A stretch of 64,000 nt of DNA from Embiotoca jacksoni (lineage: Eukaryota; Chordata; Actinopteri; Embiotocidae), in contig JAKOON010000012.1 of assembly GCA_022577435.1 (NCBI GenBank), positions 2,152,501 through 2,216,500 of the forward strand. The letters are read 5' to 3'. The notes under the pieces are model-generated. The model saw nothing but the letters and a program-made list of their open reading frames with translations, searched no databases and was not told where the DNA came from. A program made the translations under genes and the position numbers. Positions 48,966-62,422 of the stretch are shown here, piece after piece. Position 1 is the stretch's first letter; each line of letters starts with the position of its first letter.

Positions 48966-51900
48966 GCCCGTTACGGGCAAAAGGGAGGGTGTGAGAGGAG
49001 GGGAGATGACTGGTGGACGGCTTGTTTTAAAATCCCATTATCAAGTTATTTATGGAATTCATGGCCTGACAACCTCTGTGACCTTGTTTTGTTAAACATG
49101 AACCAGACACGATTCCAGCACGTGGTGCTGCCTATTAGCTTTTGTTTTCAATAGCCTTAAAATGTCAGCAACTTCAATCACCCTTTGGGCAGCTTTCCAC
49201 TTTTGTGTTTTGGCGCTCATCAAACGGACACGTGACACAACTAAGCAAACACACTCTCACACATTTAGACCCACATATCTAGAAGAGCACACATGCAAAC
49301 ACGCACAAGGATTCACACACATAGCATGCTTGAATGTAAACATGTGCACTTGCATGGAAAAGTACACACCACATACAATCCACAATGCATACATCCCCTC
49401 TCCCTCCAACTATCCCAAAATCAAGGCATCCAGACAGACGGCATCTCATCCCAGACCAGACCCCATTACTCCCCGTCTGTATTTGTGTTTGTTTGGAATT
49501 TAACCCAATTTCTATGGCTCGTCATGAGCTGACCGACTCACGAGGAATGAAATCCATGCAAATCCCAACAACCTCTTTACCCTAATGCTCCTGTTAAAAC
49601 ATGGAAGCGCCCTTCCACTTCCCCTCAGCTGTCAGTGCCACACATCAGTCAGCGACCACTCATTACGTGTAAACAAACCGAGGGATTATTCAAAACTGTT
49701 CAGTTTGCAAGGTTGTTTGCAAAAACGGACTTGGTAATCAACAGACTTAACTTTAAAAGGTGAAATTGCATTTATTTGTATGTAGTTCATGATTTTTTTT
49801 TTTTTTTGGGGGGTGTGTTTGTTGGGTGTTTACACCATCAGTATTCCGTCATTTTCGACCTGAGTGTAAGATGACCTTGTTGACTGTGTAGTGGCTGGAA
49901 TCAGGGCTATTTGAAGATGCACAAAAACAACACTAATAGGATAGTTTGGAAACTGAAATCCAGTATTTCGAATCCAAAACATTGTCATCTTGTATTAAAT
50001 CCAACTTTCTGTTGCAGTTTCTACACTTGTATTCACACTGAACTTCATGCAACTCAAACAGCTCAGCCTGGATGTGCGTATGATCCTTATCGTTTTGAAT
50101 TTTATTGATCACTACTTGTAGTGACAGATCTACCCCACTGTTCATTCCAATTAGCCAGACAATGAACTCTCCATTGGGTTTCAGTGCACACTGTTAATTG
50201 TTTAATGCCACTTAAATTCGTTTAATTCCAAGTTTCCGCCCATGTTCCCTCATTCCTCAGGTTGCCCCACTATTTAATTACACCATTCAGTGTATAAATA
50301 TGTTATGAGTGTGCCTGTTTCAATGAAGAACAGAGATCTAACAGTTCCACAGTGCTCCCTAGCTCCATCATCTCTTGTTATTTGCCTACAAAACTCTCAG
50401 CAATGCCATTGGCAAAGAGCAAGTATTTGAAGAGGGCAAACGTAAAATCGAGCCACAGACTGCCCCTGTGTGTCTTACATTATTTAACGAGGCCCCAGCT
50501 GTGAGGCATAGAAGATTAAATCCCCCACATTCTAACATATGCCAGCTAAAAGACTTTCACACCAGTGTGGGCCAGTGCCACCAGGCAAAAACAGACTAAA
50601 ACAACAACAGTTAAGCAGCCCGCATGTACTTCATGAGACTTTCCTAACCCTTTGAGAAGATCAAGCCGAACACTGATTAACATTTGGTGATCAAATGTGG
50701 CAGCTATAGGTCTGCCACAGGCCAAACTTCACTGTGCAGTGTCAATCCATTATATATTGGCTAAAAAAATATAGTTAATGGTGTTAGAATTGAATACATT
50801 ATCCTTGGGTTTTAGTGCAGCCAGTAACATAAGCCACACATTAACAACTATTTGAATGTTGATCATCTTTAAAAAAAAATAAAAAAATTGTATGCTGTCT
50901 CTAAGACTTAAACACAGACTTTTTTCAGTAAAAGATAAACTTTAGTTTTCTTAAATGCCACTTAGATGTCTTACACTATTTAACTATCACTCAAAACATA
51001 TTGAATTTACCAACTGTGTATTAAATCTGTTTTTGAAAGGGAGAGCGCCTGCATTCATAACTGTAATATGTATAATATGAAGTAAGAATTCTTGGCTTAT
51101 AGACACTTAACAAATGCATTGCAACATCATGTCATCAAAGACATATATTTACAAAGGTAAGTATAACCTAGCATGCAGGTGTTCAATCAGATAATATTAC
51201 ATTTTGCTTATCCTCAAAGTATTAAAAATATTAACATTAACTAAGTTGGACCTGCAAAAAAAATCAACAAAAAAGAAGAGAGCCATAATACAGCAAACTG
51301 AACTGCAGCAACAACTGAATATAACTTACATAGTAAATAATACTTCAGGAAAGATATACATATATATATATATTTTAACACATGAAAGGTAGACTTCCCT
51401 TTGACTAAAATAACTTTTGATAATCACTTCAGTTTTCTGAGCTCAATATCAACTAAAACATCAGCAATAATGGTTTATCTGTTGCACTCGCAAAACTAAC
51501 TTCAGAATAAATAAGATTTCTGTCGCTCCAGCATTTCTGCTTCTGTAGGTTATCCACAATAAAACACACATATATTTATGAAAGACAAAAAAAAAATTAA
51601 TCTAAATATTGATAACCATAGTAAGAAGTTTTTCTACCAACCACATGCTGCTTTCATCCATGTAACAGTTTTCTGCTTTTAAATGTGGTTCCACTAAAAC
51701 CTCACTGTGAAATAGTTTGTCAATGAATGGATTCAGCAGACAAACATCTCTCAACATGACTAGACATTTTGTTGAACAAATTTACCCCATGTTGACAGCA
51801 CAAGCAACACAATCAACAAACCACTAGAAGTCCATTAATATCCTGCAGAGCTGAATGACAGGGACACTCAGCTGATGTGTGGACAATCAACAAACTTGTG

Positions 51901-52059
51901 AACGTGGCTCAGGTATTCTGGGTCATCAGTTGTTGAGAGCTACTCTGTGCTTTTTGTGCTTCCTTGTGTTTGTACTCCTGGAGATTTGCCTCATTACCAA
52001 TAATTCTGTGTTAAAAGGCTGTGAGAAAGCTTTCATCCTCTGCAGGGGTTGATTGTATG
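48964..52059. other. Non-coding; AT-rich from 50.6 kb
   Basis: No gene over about 3 kb. A T15-G6 junction lies at about 49793-49813 and a short TA run at 51358-51373. From 50.6 kb on the sequence is strikingly AT-rich and featureless, with A/T homopolymers. It contrasts with the element-rich blocks on either side. Confidence 0.55.
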
Positions 52060-52200
52060 TGCTGACATAATTGTATTGATTTGTTTTTCCAATTAATACA
52101 ACCTAATTAGCTCTTGCTAATTTGCTGTTAACTCACAACAAAGTAACTTAAGGTCGGATTGTAGCAACACATCAACCGGGGTCTATTGCTGCCTGAATTC
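52060..52200. promoter_or_regulatory. Short homeodomain-core cluster
   Basis: CCAATTAATACAACCTAATTAGCTCTTGCTAATTTGC carries three TAAT cores within 40 bp, preceded by ATAATTGTATTGATTTG. It lies as an island in otherwise AT-rich sequence. AT content alone raises the motif count, so the call is weak. Confidence 0.28.
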
Positions 52201-53044
52201 AAGGATTTTCTTTTTTCACTTTTAGTTCAAATAGTAAATTATTTTTTTATAGCTTTTATTTTTGTTTAATCACCTTTTATCTTTTATTATTACGATTCTT
52301 TTTTTTTTTGTCTCATGATGCCTCTAGATTGCACAACACAGCTTTATACCGCAATTCTTGCAGATACAGTGTGTGTAATGCAGTGTCTGATAGTAACTAC
52401 GGTACTGGTAGATTTTTCATGGTCAAAATAATAAATTGCCTATTTTTCTGGACATTTCATTGAGATAATAAGGTATTATGTTAAATACAACTTACTGAAG
52501 GAGCCCACATCAAAAGGTGAAGCAAAATTATTTTAATAATTTTCAATAAGTTATTGATCAACAGATAATGAATTAAAGCCTGAATAGAACTCAAAAAGTC
52601 TTGATCACAAAATTCCACTGAAGTGTTTGCTATTAATGTACTTAAGGACTGGAGAGGTTTTGTTAACCTTTCGGATGCTCAATCATTTTAATCATCTTAA
52701 ACCTCCTCATCAAACTCCTGACTCTCTACTGCAATCACCCGCTTTGCACAGTCCGTGATAGCTATTTAATTAGCCTGACGGTTGCTAGCAGCAGACCATG
52801 TGACAGTTTACTGTATGTAAACATTGTTGTAAAGGGGGTGCTTGAAACAGTCTGTGGCTGGTGCCCCTTCACCTCAGACAGTCTTTCGTTTGGCACGTAG
52901 CATGAAAAATCTATCTGCATTTGACACGCAACGGGTGGTAATTTTGAACTGTGATCAGTAGCATCTTTGACAGTGATTCCTTGCAGATATTTTTGTATAA
53001 AGAGTATGTATTATATGAATTTACCCCTGAACATGCACTGACAT

Positions 53045-53045
<1 letters not shown>
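52201..53045. other. Non-coding, AT-rich
   Basis: Only A/T-rich sequence and short T-runs. No gene seen. Confidence 0.5.

Positions 53046-53114
<69 letters not shown>
53046..53114. repeat. (AC)34 microsatellite
   Basis: Perfect AC array of about 68 bp. Confidence 0.97.
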
Positions 53115-53115
<1 letters not shown>

Positions 53116-54999
53116 AACTCTCACAGAAAGCCCTGGGATGTGGTGCAGGTGGCTGCCAGCGCCCCAGGAAAGAGTCATTCACACTGAGGGAGCGGTGCTA
53201 AAATAATTGAGTCCAGGAAGCCGCTCTGTAGAGAGAAGAGAAAAAAGAAAAAGGAAGAGAAGTTTGTGAGCAGCACTGATGTGTTGGCTACAGGATCAAC
53301 TAAATCCAAATTTAAAGTAGTTATTCTTTCCTTTGATTTCAGTAAAGATTTTCCTATAGATTTTGATATCAAAGTTAAGTGTGTTGCAGACAATACTAAG
53401 ATGTTCATGAATTAAGTGCTCTCAGGTGGACAAACTATGTAATGGCAATGCTGCTGTCAAACCTTTCTCAAACATACAGTATCTTTAACATTTCTGTCTA
53501 AGTTTTGTTATTTATTGACCAGCATACACTGATATCCATATATATGCAATGACATATTATGGGCTGTTATTTCTGCCAAGCAATTTATTGATCTGGCTAA
53601 ACAACAATAGGATTCAGGGTCGCATATCAGGTCAGTGATTAATTTCAGATTTACTGACTTTGGCTACTTCGCTTACAAAGTCAAATGTTTTAGACCTTTT
53701 CTTTTATTTTGCTTCTTTTTTTTTTTTTTAAACATTAGGAACACGTATATATCTCCCATTTAAAAATATTGTCAATATGAATATAAACCTGCAAAGTCAG
53801 ATTCTGTCTTCCATCTTCGAGGTGTTTTGCTTTACCTTGGCTGGTGCTCTTAGTTTTTCCTGTGGCTGTTCACAAACACTTGCATGCATAGATCTACTTG
53901 TACTGTACCCAACATACCAGCCTGTTTTCCAGTGCGTACAGCACACCTACTGCTCTACACAACGCACTCTTGGCTCCAATCTGCACTGAAACTCCCTCCC
54001 AGATCCAATGGTGGTCTGCCGGGCCTCTTGGGCAGAGTGCCTGCTCCTCTCCCTCCACCCCGTATGTTAGTTACTTCTCCGGGGAGTGTGTATGTGTGTG
54101 CATGTGCGAGGGGTGGCGGTGCTCCCGAGTGTAGTGTTGGCCTCAGGCAGCACAAGGTAACATCAAACGATTCTTCTCTTTATGACTTATTTATTTATTA
54201 TACTGGCACACTGTATGTGTAGGAGAGAGAAAAAGGAGAGTGTGAGTTCCTACTTGAACGGGCTTGTGTGCATTTGTCACCGGTGCCGGTGTGTTTTCAT
54301 TCTGTCCTTAGACACCACCACTGGTTTCAGGAGCGTCCTCCCTCGTGGTGAGCAAATGAGCTGAGGGAGAGCGGGGGGTCCCTGTAACTCCAACCATGGG
54401 ACCCCCACCAGTCTCTATGCTCCTGCTTCCACTGTGTTCAAAGGATATGGGAACCTCCCTCATCTGCCGTAACTACCTTCCCGGAGCAAGCAGATACACA
54501 AGAACACATAAAACTGAACAGAGAGGTTTATTGGCACTGTCACCTTGGATCTGAGGGATTTCCAACACTGGCTTTGTGCTACGCACCTTGGGAACGTTTC
54601 TCATATGAAACACCCACTGCTGTAATTGAGCATACTAAAGTCACAGAAAAAAAAAAAAAAAAGTGAATATGATAAGGGAAATCAACCAAGGCTGGCGGAC
54701 ATGGCAGCAACATCCAAAGCAAACATTCATATTACCTCGTTTATTATATTTACTCTGTTGTACTTGTGTTTTTGCGATTGCTGCAATTTAACTGTTGAGA
54801 TGGAAAATTTGATTTAAATTAACCACCCGGACTGGAAACGTAACATCAAGCAGAGTAGAAGGAAAAAATAAATCAGTGACTATGAAAAATAGAAGGATAT
54901 ATTAACGTGCGTGTGTGTGTGTGTGAACAACAGCTTGAACATCTTCTGTAGTTTTCTTGGTCTTCCCCGCGTGCCAGACTTTTATTTGCAATTCTTTGA
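53115..54999. other. Non-coding
   Basis: No supported gene. T13 at about 53717-53729 and A16 at about 54647-54662. Frames near 53884-54222 (112 codons, plus) have no recognised content. Confidence 0.5.
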
Positions 55000-55310
55000 T
55001 TAGTTATCCGGGCACTTCGTTGTCAGTGAGCGTACGGGCTTCTCGATAGCTCTTAAAGCCAAAGGGAAAAAGAATCAGGGCTCCTACCTACTTTATCTGT
55101 GATGAATTGCATTACCGCTGGACCGAGCGCTGGCCGAGCCCCGCGCTAAAAAAATCGTCCAGCTAAAACAGGCGGACGGGAAGCGGTGTGGCAGAGCACT
55201 CCGTCCCGACACCTCCCCCACCCTCTCCCTCCTTCCAAATGAATATCCACCCTCGTCCTCCATAAAGTGCATTAGGCACGGAGAGTCATTAGTACAAATG
55301 GGCTCAAGGT
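55000..55310. promoter_or_regulatory. Candidate conserved element, CpG-containing
   Basis: Complex block with GGACCGAGCGCTGGCCGAGCCCCGCGC (55120-55146), ACTTTATCTGTGATGAATTGCATTACC, CCAAATGAATATCCACC and TAAAGTGCATTAGGC. On the minus strand an AAAGTAG-GTAGGAG donor-like site lies at about 55088. A short frame before it contains MQFITDKV, so an exon cannot be excluded. The CpG density is high for this window. Confidence 0.32.
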
Positions 55311-55324
55311 ACTTCTGCAAGGTG

Positions 55325-55380
55325 CGTGTGTGTGTGTGTGTGTGTGTGGGGGGACGGGGGACGGGGGGGACGGGGAGGGG
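55325..55380. repeat. (TG)12 then G-rich GGGGGACG block
   Basis: A TG array passes into G6-ACG5-ACG7-ACG4-AGGGG. Five G-runs of four or more are separated by only one or two bases, meeting the standard G-quadruplex pattern on the plus strand. Confidence 0.93.
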
Positions 55381-55449
55381 TGCCAAGCTAGAGGATGCTT
55401 GTGCCTCTCTTGCCCATTGCTTGGCGTGCCCACCTAATCCTCTCTCTCT

Positions 55450-55461
55450 ACACACACACAC

Positions 55462-55496
<35 letters not shown>
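55450..55496. repeat. (AC)n microsatellite, one A insertion
   Basis: AC array of 47 bp with a single AA phase slip near 55462. Confidence 0.95.
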
Positions 55497-55500
<4 letters not shown>

Positions 55501-57420
55501 AAACTGTGAATCCGCACCTATCCCTGGCAACCCCTACCCCCCATTCCTGTGGAGAAGACAGGGTGCCCCCCTGCCCCTTGTTCTCTCCTGCTGCGATGGG
55601 GAAGTGCATCCTCATTTAATAATGTATCAGAGAGAAGACAGAGCGAGAGAGAGAGAGCTCTGACCCAGACGAATGCAGCCTCTCCATTATTTAGCATTTA
55701 CAGACACCTTCCAGCTCATTTCTGACTCAATATTTAATATAGCGGTAGGAGAGGGAGGGCATCCTCTAATACTCACCCACTTGATTTTTCACTCTTGGTT
55801 TGTGTTTTGGCCTAATGAAAAAAGAAGGTGCATATACATATTTGCAGACAAACACGGGCTCAAGAATAGGTGATAAATGGATGATGCATGTGTGTACAAG
55901 AGTGTTGGTTGAGCTGTAGGAATCATATGTAGACGTACACAGACAGGAAGTGAAAGAGGTTCACTGCTTTGCGTGAGAATGGACAGATGAGAGAGGTGAT
56001 TATGTGTTGTGTAGGGGGGTGTGGGAGGGGGAGAGGTGGGGGGGGGGGGGCCTGCACTGTCTATGTACGTCTCAATGGGGGATCCTTGGTACGGATCGGA
56101 TGGACAGACTGTCTTGAAAAGCATTAATCCTGGTTTGTCGACGCCACTCTTCCTTTTGTCCGTCACAGAAATATCTCTACAACACCTCGAGGTCAAATGT
56201 GTGACCCATCCATTCAAACAAAGACAAGACTGTTGTAGGCCTCTATCTGCCTCGTTGCACACAGTTGTACTGTACATACCGGATTTTGAATGCTATGAAT
56301 GTATTTAATTAATGTGATTATGTAGAATTTCTGTTTTTCTTAAAAGTACCCGAATCACAAATTCGAGATATGTGCTTGCTCTGCTGCTTCTCACACAACA
56401 CCAGTGAGAAACAGCTCTCTGGAGTCATGACAGCACTGTAAGCTGTTGCTGTTTTCTTCAATACGCCCACGTGTGAGCTTTACCTGTCAAGCACACTGTG
56501 TAAAATTTGTAAAAAACTAAAGTAAAAGTGGCAGCACAACACACCTGTTCCAGCACCTGAGACAATGTGCTGTTCAATGTAATGGGAGCATTATGTCTCT
56601 GTTCTAGATGCAAGCGACTGTCCCAGTCCCAACGCTACAGCTCAAAAGCAGCTAACATTATTATTAATAGAATAATTAGCATTATTCTGTCTATATTATT
56701 TATGTAGACACACAAAAATCAATTGTGACAGTAGCATAAAAAGATTTGGATTGACGGTTTGGCCACATCGTGCAGCTCCTCTATGTTGGGGTATGTTACA
56801 GCCACCGATCCTGGTTTCAGGCCTGTATGGCTGTTTGGTGGAAGTAGATGATGTGGTCACGTTCACACTAGTGCGGTTACACCAGTAAACATTTGTTCAA
56901 ATATGTGCACTAGAAAATGTCCATCGTTTCTATTTCCATGAACTGGATCCCACATATGATACATATACAACAGGGTTTGAGGTCGTAGATACTATATTGA
57001 ATGGTGTTGTTACTCCACAATATACTGATTTAAATTTAAATGCAATACAATCCCTTTTTGCACTGTTCATTAAGATTTTTGATCCTTAGTCTAGCCTCAG
57101 GAAATGGTCAGTGGCAGTGGAATCAAAATGCAAGATACAAGATTTAAATACAGTTTTTAGTAGAAACATTTACATAGAAGGTGAAATATCAAAACCAAGG
57201 AGCACTGGACTTTTACGCAGAGCAGAATCACAGTTCAAACCTCGTTAGGCCCTATTTAATTCACCGGCATGACACCTTTATTTTCAATATCTATTATACT
57301 GTTATCAATTGTCGAGTCAAAGCAGAGAAAATTGTGCTGTTGTTTATTCCTCACCAACGTTACTAATGTATTCATTTGTTAGCAAACTGAGATAGCATAC
57401 AACACAAACAAATCAATGTA

Positions 57421-57422
<2 letters not shown>
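55497..57422. other. Non-coding
   Basis: No gene seen. A G13 run lies at 56038-56050. AT-rich sequence extends from 56300 to 57400, with a small hairpin GAATAAT-TAGC-ATTATTC near 56668. Confidence 0.5.

Positions 57423-57452
<30 letters not shown>
57423..57452. repeat. (TG)15 microsatellite
   Basis: Perfect TG array followed by GTCC/GTCT units to about 57466. Confidence 0.95.
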
Positions 57453-57454
<2 letters not shown>

Positions 57455-59036
57455 GTCCGTCTGTCCGAGAGAGGTTTCCTGTGACTGTTTGAAAGAGCTG
57501 CGAGGTGGTTAATAGGTTGGGAGAGAACATCGCCGATGCTAGCAACCATAAGAAGGACGTTTGCACCTTTTTTTAGGAGTGTGTTTAACAGTGGGCGCGA
57601 TTCACATTAAATATTCATCACACTTAACAATTGACTTTTCATTGGAGTTAATGAATTCTCAATTAACTGCAAGAAAAAGTGTTTGTGTGTTTCTCTTCCT
57701 GTCCACAGGAGTGTATGCGTTCATGAAACTAGTGTATGCATGGGAAAATATATGTACTGTTCACGTGTGCATACATACAGTATATCAGTGCTTTAATCAC
57801 AACCCAGTGTGACACACTGGGCAGCAGCTGGCTTAAGACCAATGGCTTTTAACCTGGCAGATACTGTATGTCACGTTTGTGTATCATTAGTTGTGGGCAA
57901 AAGGAAAGGAAGGACATGCAGAAAGAATGCAGGCTCTTTATATGTAAATACTTGGCCCTGGCTTGTCAGGGCTCACCTCTGTCCCCGTGACAACAGCAGG
58001 AGCAAGGAAACAGAGAGAGTGATACAGAGAGAGAGAGATGTGAGAGGGAGGCTCGTTCTCTGGTAAGCCTCCTGCGGGAAAAGCACTAGCCAATGTAAAT
58101 AATGCCCAAGCACCATCTAGGAGGAAACTATATGCAAATGATGGTGAGTTTCACTGCGTGTACCTGGCTTTTATTTCTTTTCTTCTTCTTTTTTTTTTTT
58201 TTTTAAATGACTTGTTCTGTGTGTCTGTTATTCACCCACTCACTTATTGTGTATCACTCTCTCTGTGCTGTTTTTTTTATTTTTATTTTTTTTAATCTAA
58301 TACTTTAACTTCACCTCCCTCTGTCTTGTAAATCCCTGTTTTTTCTCACGGCTCACACTATTGCGCAACTTCTCTCGTCAGTTCAGTGTGAGACGGCATA
58401 AAGGCAAAACGCTGCTCTTACAGTATCGAGTTATTTCACTTTGTCAAAAAGCTCCTCGGGCAGTGTCGTATTTCAAGTTGTGTAAAAATCACTTTGTCAG
58501 GGCTGATATAAATTACCTAGATAAACGCTGTCTGACCAACTCTGCAGTTCCCTGGGTTCTTCATTTCTAGATGGAGATATAACACAACTTCAAGGTGCAG
58601 TTTCTCTTCAACTTCTGTCTGTCTGTCTGTCAGAATTCCCCCCGTGCAGGAAAAAAGTGCTGCTTCATAAACTGACAACACTGGAGATCAGAGATGAAAC
58701 AAACAAAAAAATAAAAGCAACAACAAAGGGGGAGGAAAAAAATAACTCCATTTAAAAATGTAGCCCGCCTGCAGCACTGAATTGCCACTGAGGGTTTGTC
58801 TGTGTGCGCATGTTTGTGTTTGGTGGGAATTTGTGGCTTGTATGTCAGTGCTCGGCTTTTCGGCACCGCTGCCCGCTGAGCCAAAGCTGTTAGTGTGGAC
58901 CTGCTAATTATTTAATGCATCGCCTCATTTGTTTACATTGTTTCCTTGTTGAATGATTGCAAGATGTACAGTAACCCAGAGGAGGATTCTGTGCATTCCA
59001 GCTCTTACTTCCTATCCTTAGCTTCCTTTGTATCTG

Positions 59037-59037
<1 letters not shown>
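57453..59037. other. Non-coding; 19-bp palindrome and short repeats
   Basis: No gene seen. CCCAGTGTGACACACTGGG (57803-57821) is a perfect 9-bp inverted repeat around one A. (TCTG)n occupies 58614-58631. Two T-rich runs lie at 58171-58204 and 58270-58294. Confidence 0.5.
58614..58631. repeat. (TCTG)n tetranucleotide run
   Basis: About four and a half perfect units. Confidence 0.85.

Positions 59038-59111
<74 letters not shown>
59038..59111. repeat. (CA)37 microsatellite
   Basis: Perfect CA array of about 74 bp. Confidence 0.97.
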
Positions 59112-59113
<2 letters not shown>

Positions 59114-60029
59114 CACACCCTGAGTGTGTAGTGCTCCAGAATGTAAATCTAAGGAAGTAAATCCGAGAAAGCAATGACTTAATTTATCAAGAATAATTTT
59201 TCTCCAAGCAAAACATGTTGTCTGGAAAGCCAGTCAACCAATTTATTTTCACTAAATTGAATGTAAGTGAGTGTAAGAGGCAGAAATGAACACTAATGTG
59301 GACACGAGGTGCTAAAAATGGTTTCAGGAAATCAACCAAAACATTCTCATTTACTCCAGCTTGGTTGTGTTTGCATGGATGTGGAGGGTCATACACTCAT
59401 TGCCAAACTCTAGCTCAGTAGTAGTTTCTGAAGGTTACTCAAGGGTATTTCAGCTTAGGTTGCTCAGTGAGAAAAGAGCCTCACTCATTCACTATCTCCC
59501 CAAAAAATGTTCATGACAATTTGGAGAATTCGGTGACCTTCCAGTCATAAGCCCGCTGAACCAAATTCCTTCAACTGTTCCTGTTTCACTGGATTTTGTT
59601 GGCCATTTTTCCTATTTGTGTTCAGTCCTCCCTCTCTCTTCTCTCTGTTGTTCCTCCACACTCTCACAGCATTTGTCTTGAAAGCAGAGGACACACACAC
59701 CTGAGCTTATCGAGCACAGAGAAAGAAAATCCATCCTAACAAAAAAACGAAGGGAATGAACGGGACACGGCTGCTGACAGAATTGTGAATCTGACACAGA
59801 AAATGGGAGCACGCAGCCACTGGACGGCCCTTTACCTCGCTCTCTTTTTACTCTCCCTCTGTCAGTGCCCACCACTGCCGCCATTTCTCTTTTTCCCATG
59901 GAATCCATTTCACATAATTAAAGACACTCAAATGAAATGGACCCTCAGGGAAAGTGGCTTTCAGCAAGGACGACGTTGTGGAGGAGGACGTGGATGAGGG
60001 GCAGAGAGCTGGGAATGGGGTATTGGTTC
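59112..60029. other. Non-coding
   Basis: No gene seen. Ordinary complex sequence. Confidence 0.5.
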
Positions 60030-60830
60030 TTCAAGGAGCAAACCCCTCCTCGTTACCGCCCTCCCTCCTTCCCCTTCTCGACTGGGGCCCACCCCGAAGG
60101 CAGGCAGAGTGGCTCTGGCCCCAGCGTGGATCAATATCATCTTCGTTATTAATATCAAAAGCACATTACTTTGTTTTGCGTCTGGCAGCGGGCCAACGCA
60201 GCTCGAAGGCCCTGTCCCGACCGACGGCCGTTTCCTTCCTTCCTCTCTGCCCCACCCTCGCTGGCCATTTACCGGGACCATAATTTACTTTGGTGAGTTT
60301 TTAGGGTATTGTTTTGTCAGGGCCAATCAGGGCTGAGTAACAAATGATCCCAGTGGAGTGGCGGTGGCCTGGCCCCAGCAACCCCTCCTTCCCACTCCGT
60401 AAGTGACACACGTGGCCAAATTCATTTTTGAAAGTTTCACATCAATTGCTTTCGTCCTTGACTCCGGGAAGAACAGAGGAAAAAAAAAAAAGGAGGGGTG
60501 AAGAAGAAATAAAGTGGGGGGGATGGGCCCGTGAGGACAAGCGGGTGCCAGGGTTAAAGTGGACAGGGTGTGCCATTCACTCCCTCGCCCCTCCCGACTC
60601 TCCCACCAGGGATGAGGTAACAACACAAACAAGCATCCGTGTAGCCAGAATTAGGCATGACGGTATCTCTAATTGGCCCATTGAATTAAAAGGGCCACGG
60701 TGGAGCTCGCTGTGAGAAACAAAAAATATTGACCACTTAAAGGAAGAGAGGGGGAATTGATTTTCAAGACGACAGTAAGCGTTTACCTCATACCGCGGAG
60801 CTCACTCACTCTTGAGAGGAAAGGCTTGCA
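60030..60830. promoter_or_regulatory. Candidate conserved block; contains splice-bounded segment
   Basis: GATCAATATCATCTTCGTTATTAATATCAAAAGC (60129-60162) has OTX/ONECUT-like ATCAAT and TTAAT cores in GC-richer flanks with many CpGs. Further on lie GCCAATCAGGGCTGAG, CTCTAATTGGCCC and GAATTAAAAGGGCC. Within it the 104 nt at 60189-60292 follow GCGTCTGGCAG and precede a perfect GTGAGT donor, and two plus-strand frames are open. I recognise neither peptide, and the low stop rate in GC-rich sequence explains the open frames. A regulatory role is more likely than coding. Confidence 0.35.
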
Positions 60831-61182
60831 CACTGTTTGATAGCTCAGCCATCTTTTTTTTCTCCGTTTACATGCGTGCGTGTCTTCAATTTCCTGACAA
60901 GCAAACACAATGCAGTCGGCTCAGATTGTGAAGATGATGGCAAGTATTTCAATTATGCTAATTTATCTGCATTTTTTTTTTTTTTTTTTTTATCGGTGGA
61001 GCTATTTTTTTTCATTGCATAACCGTAGTTCAGACATTGATCAACTTTTTCATCCAAACAGTCTTTAACAAAACATCTTGAAGTTATGAGGAGTGTAAAA
61101 TCATCACAAATCACTCTTAATGTTCATGTCATATACGCACCAACAGAAAAACATAACTTTTAGATTTGATCCTTTTCTCATT

Positions 61183-61216
<34 letters not shown>

Positions 61217-62422
61217 TTTTCACAGTAATTGAAACCCATAAGGTGGACTACATGAGCATGTGTGCTTCTTTGAGACCATGCATCCTACACACAATGCAAA
61301 CTAATCTCTCACACTCACATGAAAAGCAACCATATAGAACAAAGTATGGTCAGATCATGCAGCGTTATCTCTTACGGTGTACATAAATTCACAGAGAAAA
61401 GAGGACAGTGGGACTGACAGGGATGGAGAATGAGGATTGTGTGTTTTTGTGAGAGGACATAAAATACATACAGCCCTTCCATCCCCTGCACCTCCTGTCT
61501 CACTCGTGTACAGGAGTGCCACTAATGAATGCTCGGGAGTCTTCTTTGTCTTCTGCCCCGGTGTTCATCACATTTGTGGGACATATTAGATGCTCATATG
61601 CCCCCCTCCTCTTGCTCACACTCATATTTCACTGATGATGAAATATTAATTTGGGCGTGTTTGCCATTTATTTTTGTGTTTTTGCCCTTCTTGCTTTTTC
61701 ATATCATTTGTTGGAGTATTATCCACCATTTTCTTTTATCTTAACTTATTTTTTTGTGTGGCAGTGTGTGTGAGAAAAGGAGAACTCAGTCGTAATATAA
61801 ATAGGTGTATCTGCATTTACACTTTCACAGATGCAGTTTGAAAACTTAAGAGACTTATTTAACTGCTGTGTTTGTGCAAATGTGTGCTTCTTTATACCGA
61901 CCGATTTATTTGTATGTTTTGTACGCGCATTTGCATGCGTGCACCGATGCTTACGTGCCCATATAGCTGGAAGCCTACGTCAGTGAATATGTGCGAGTTG
62001 CTGATGGTGGAGCATTGTCTAGCATTTGCTGAATAGTGACATCTCCTCCCAACCATTTGGCCTCTGACAGTACGTGCTCGCAGCTTGCTTCTCACTCCAT
62101 ATTGATGTCGCGCACCAGGAGGTTGCTTCAGGGTGCCATTGTAGAGGGTGCTAATTTATGCTTCTTTGAGGGCGCCTGACACCAGGCACTGCAAACATCG
62201 CAGCATGGGTAAACACTCAGGTGCACTTCCTCTCTCTCAAACCAAAATGCAAACGAGAATCAATGGAATTAAAGAAAGAAGTGAGCCTTGTTGCAAAGAA
62301 AAACAAGCCACCTTGGTCGGGGTGAGATGGCTGCAGGCTATCCAGTATGATGGGGTAGATGGTGGAGGGAACACGCCACAATAACAAAACACAGAGTAAG
62401 TCATTTTTTTTCTTCGCCTCAC
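60831..62422. other. Non-coding; long T runs
   Basis: No gene seen. T19 at 60973-60991 and T29 at 61185-61213. AT-rich with no element recognised next to the T runs. Confidence 0.5.
61185..61213. repeat. T29 homopolymer
   Basis: Uninterrupted T run, equal in length to the one at 20138. Confidence 0.95.
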
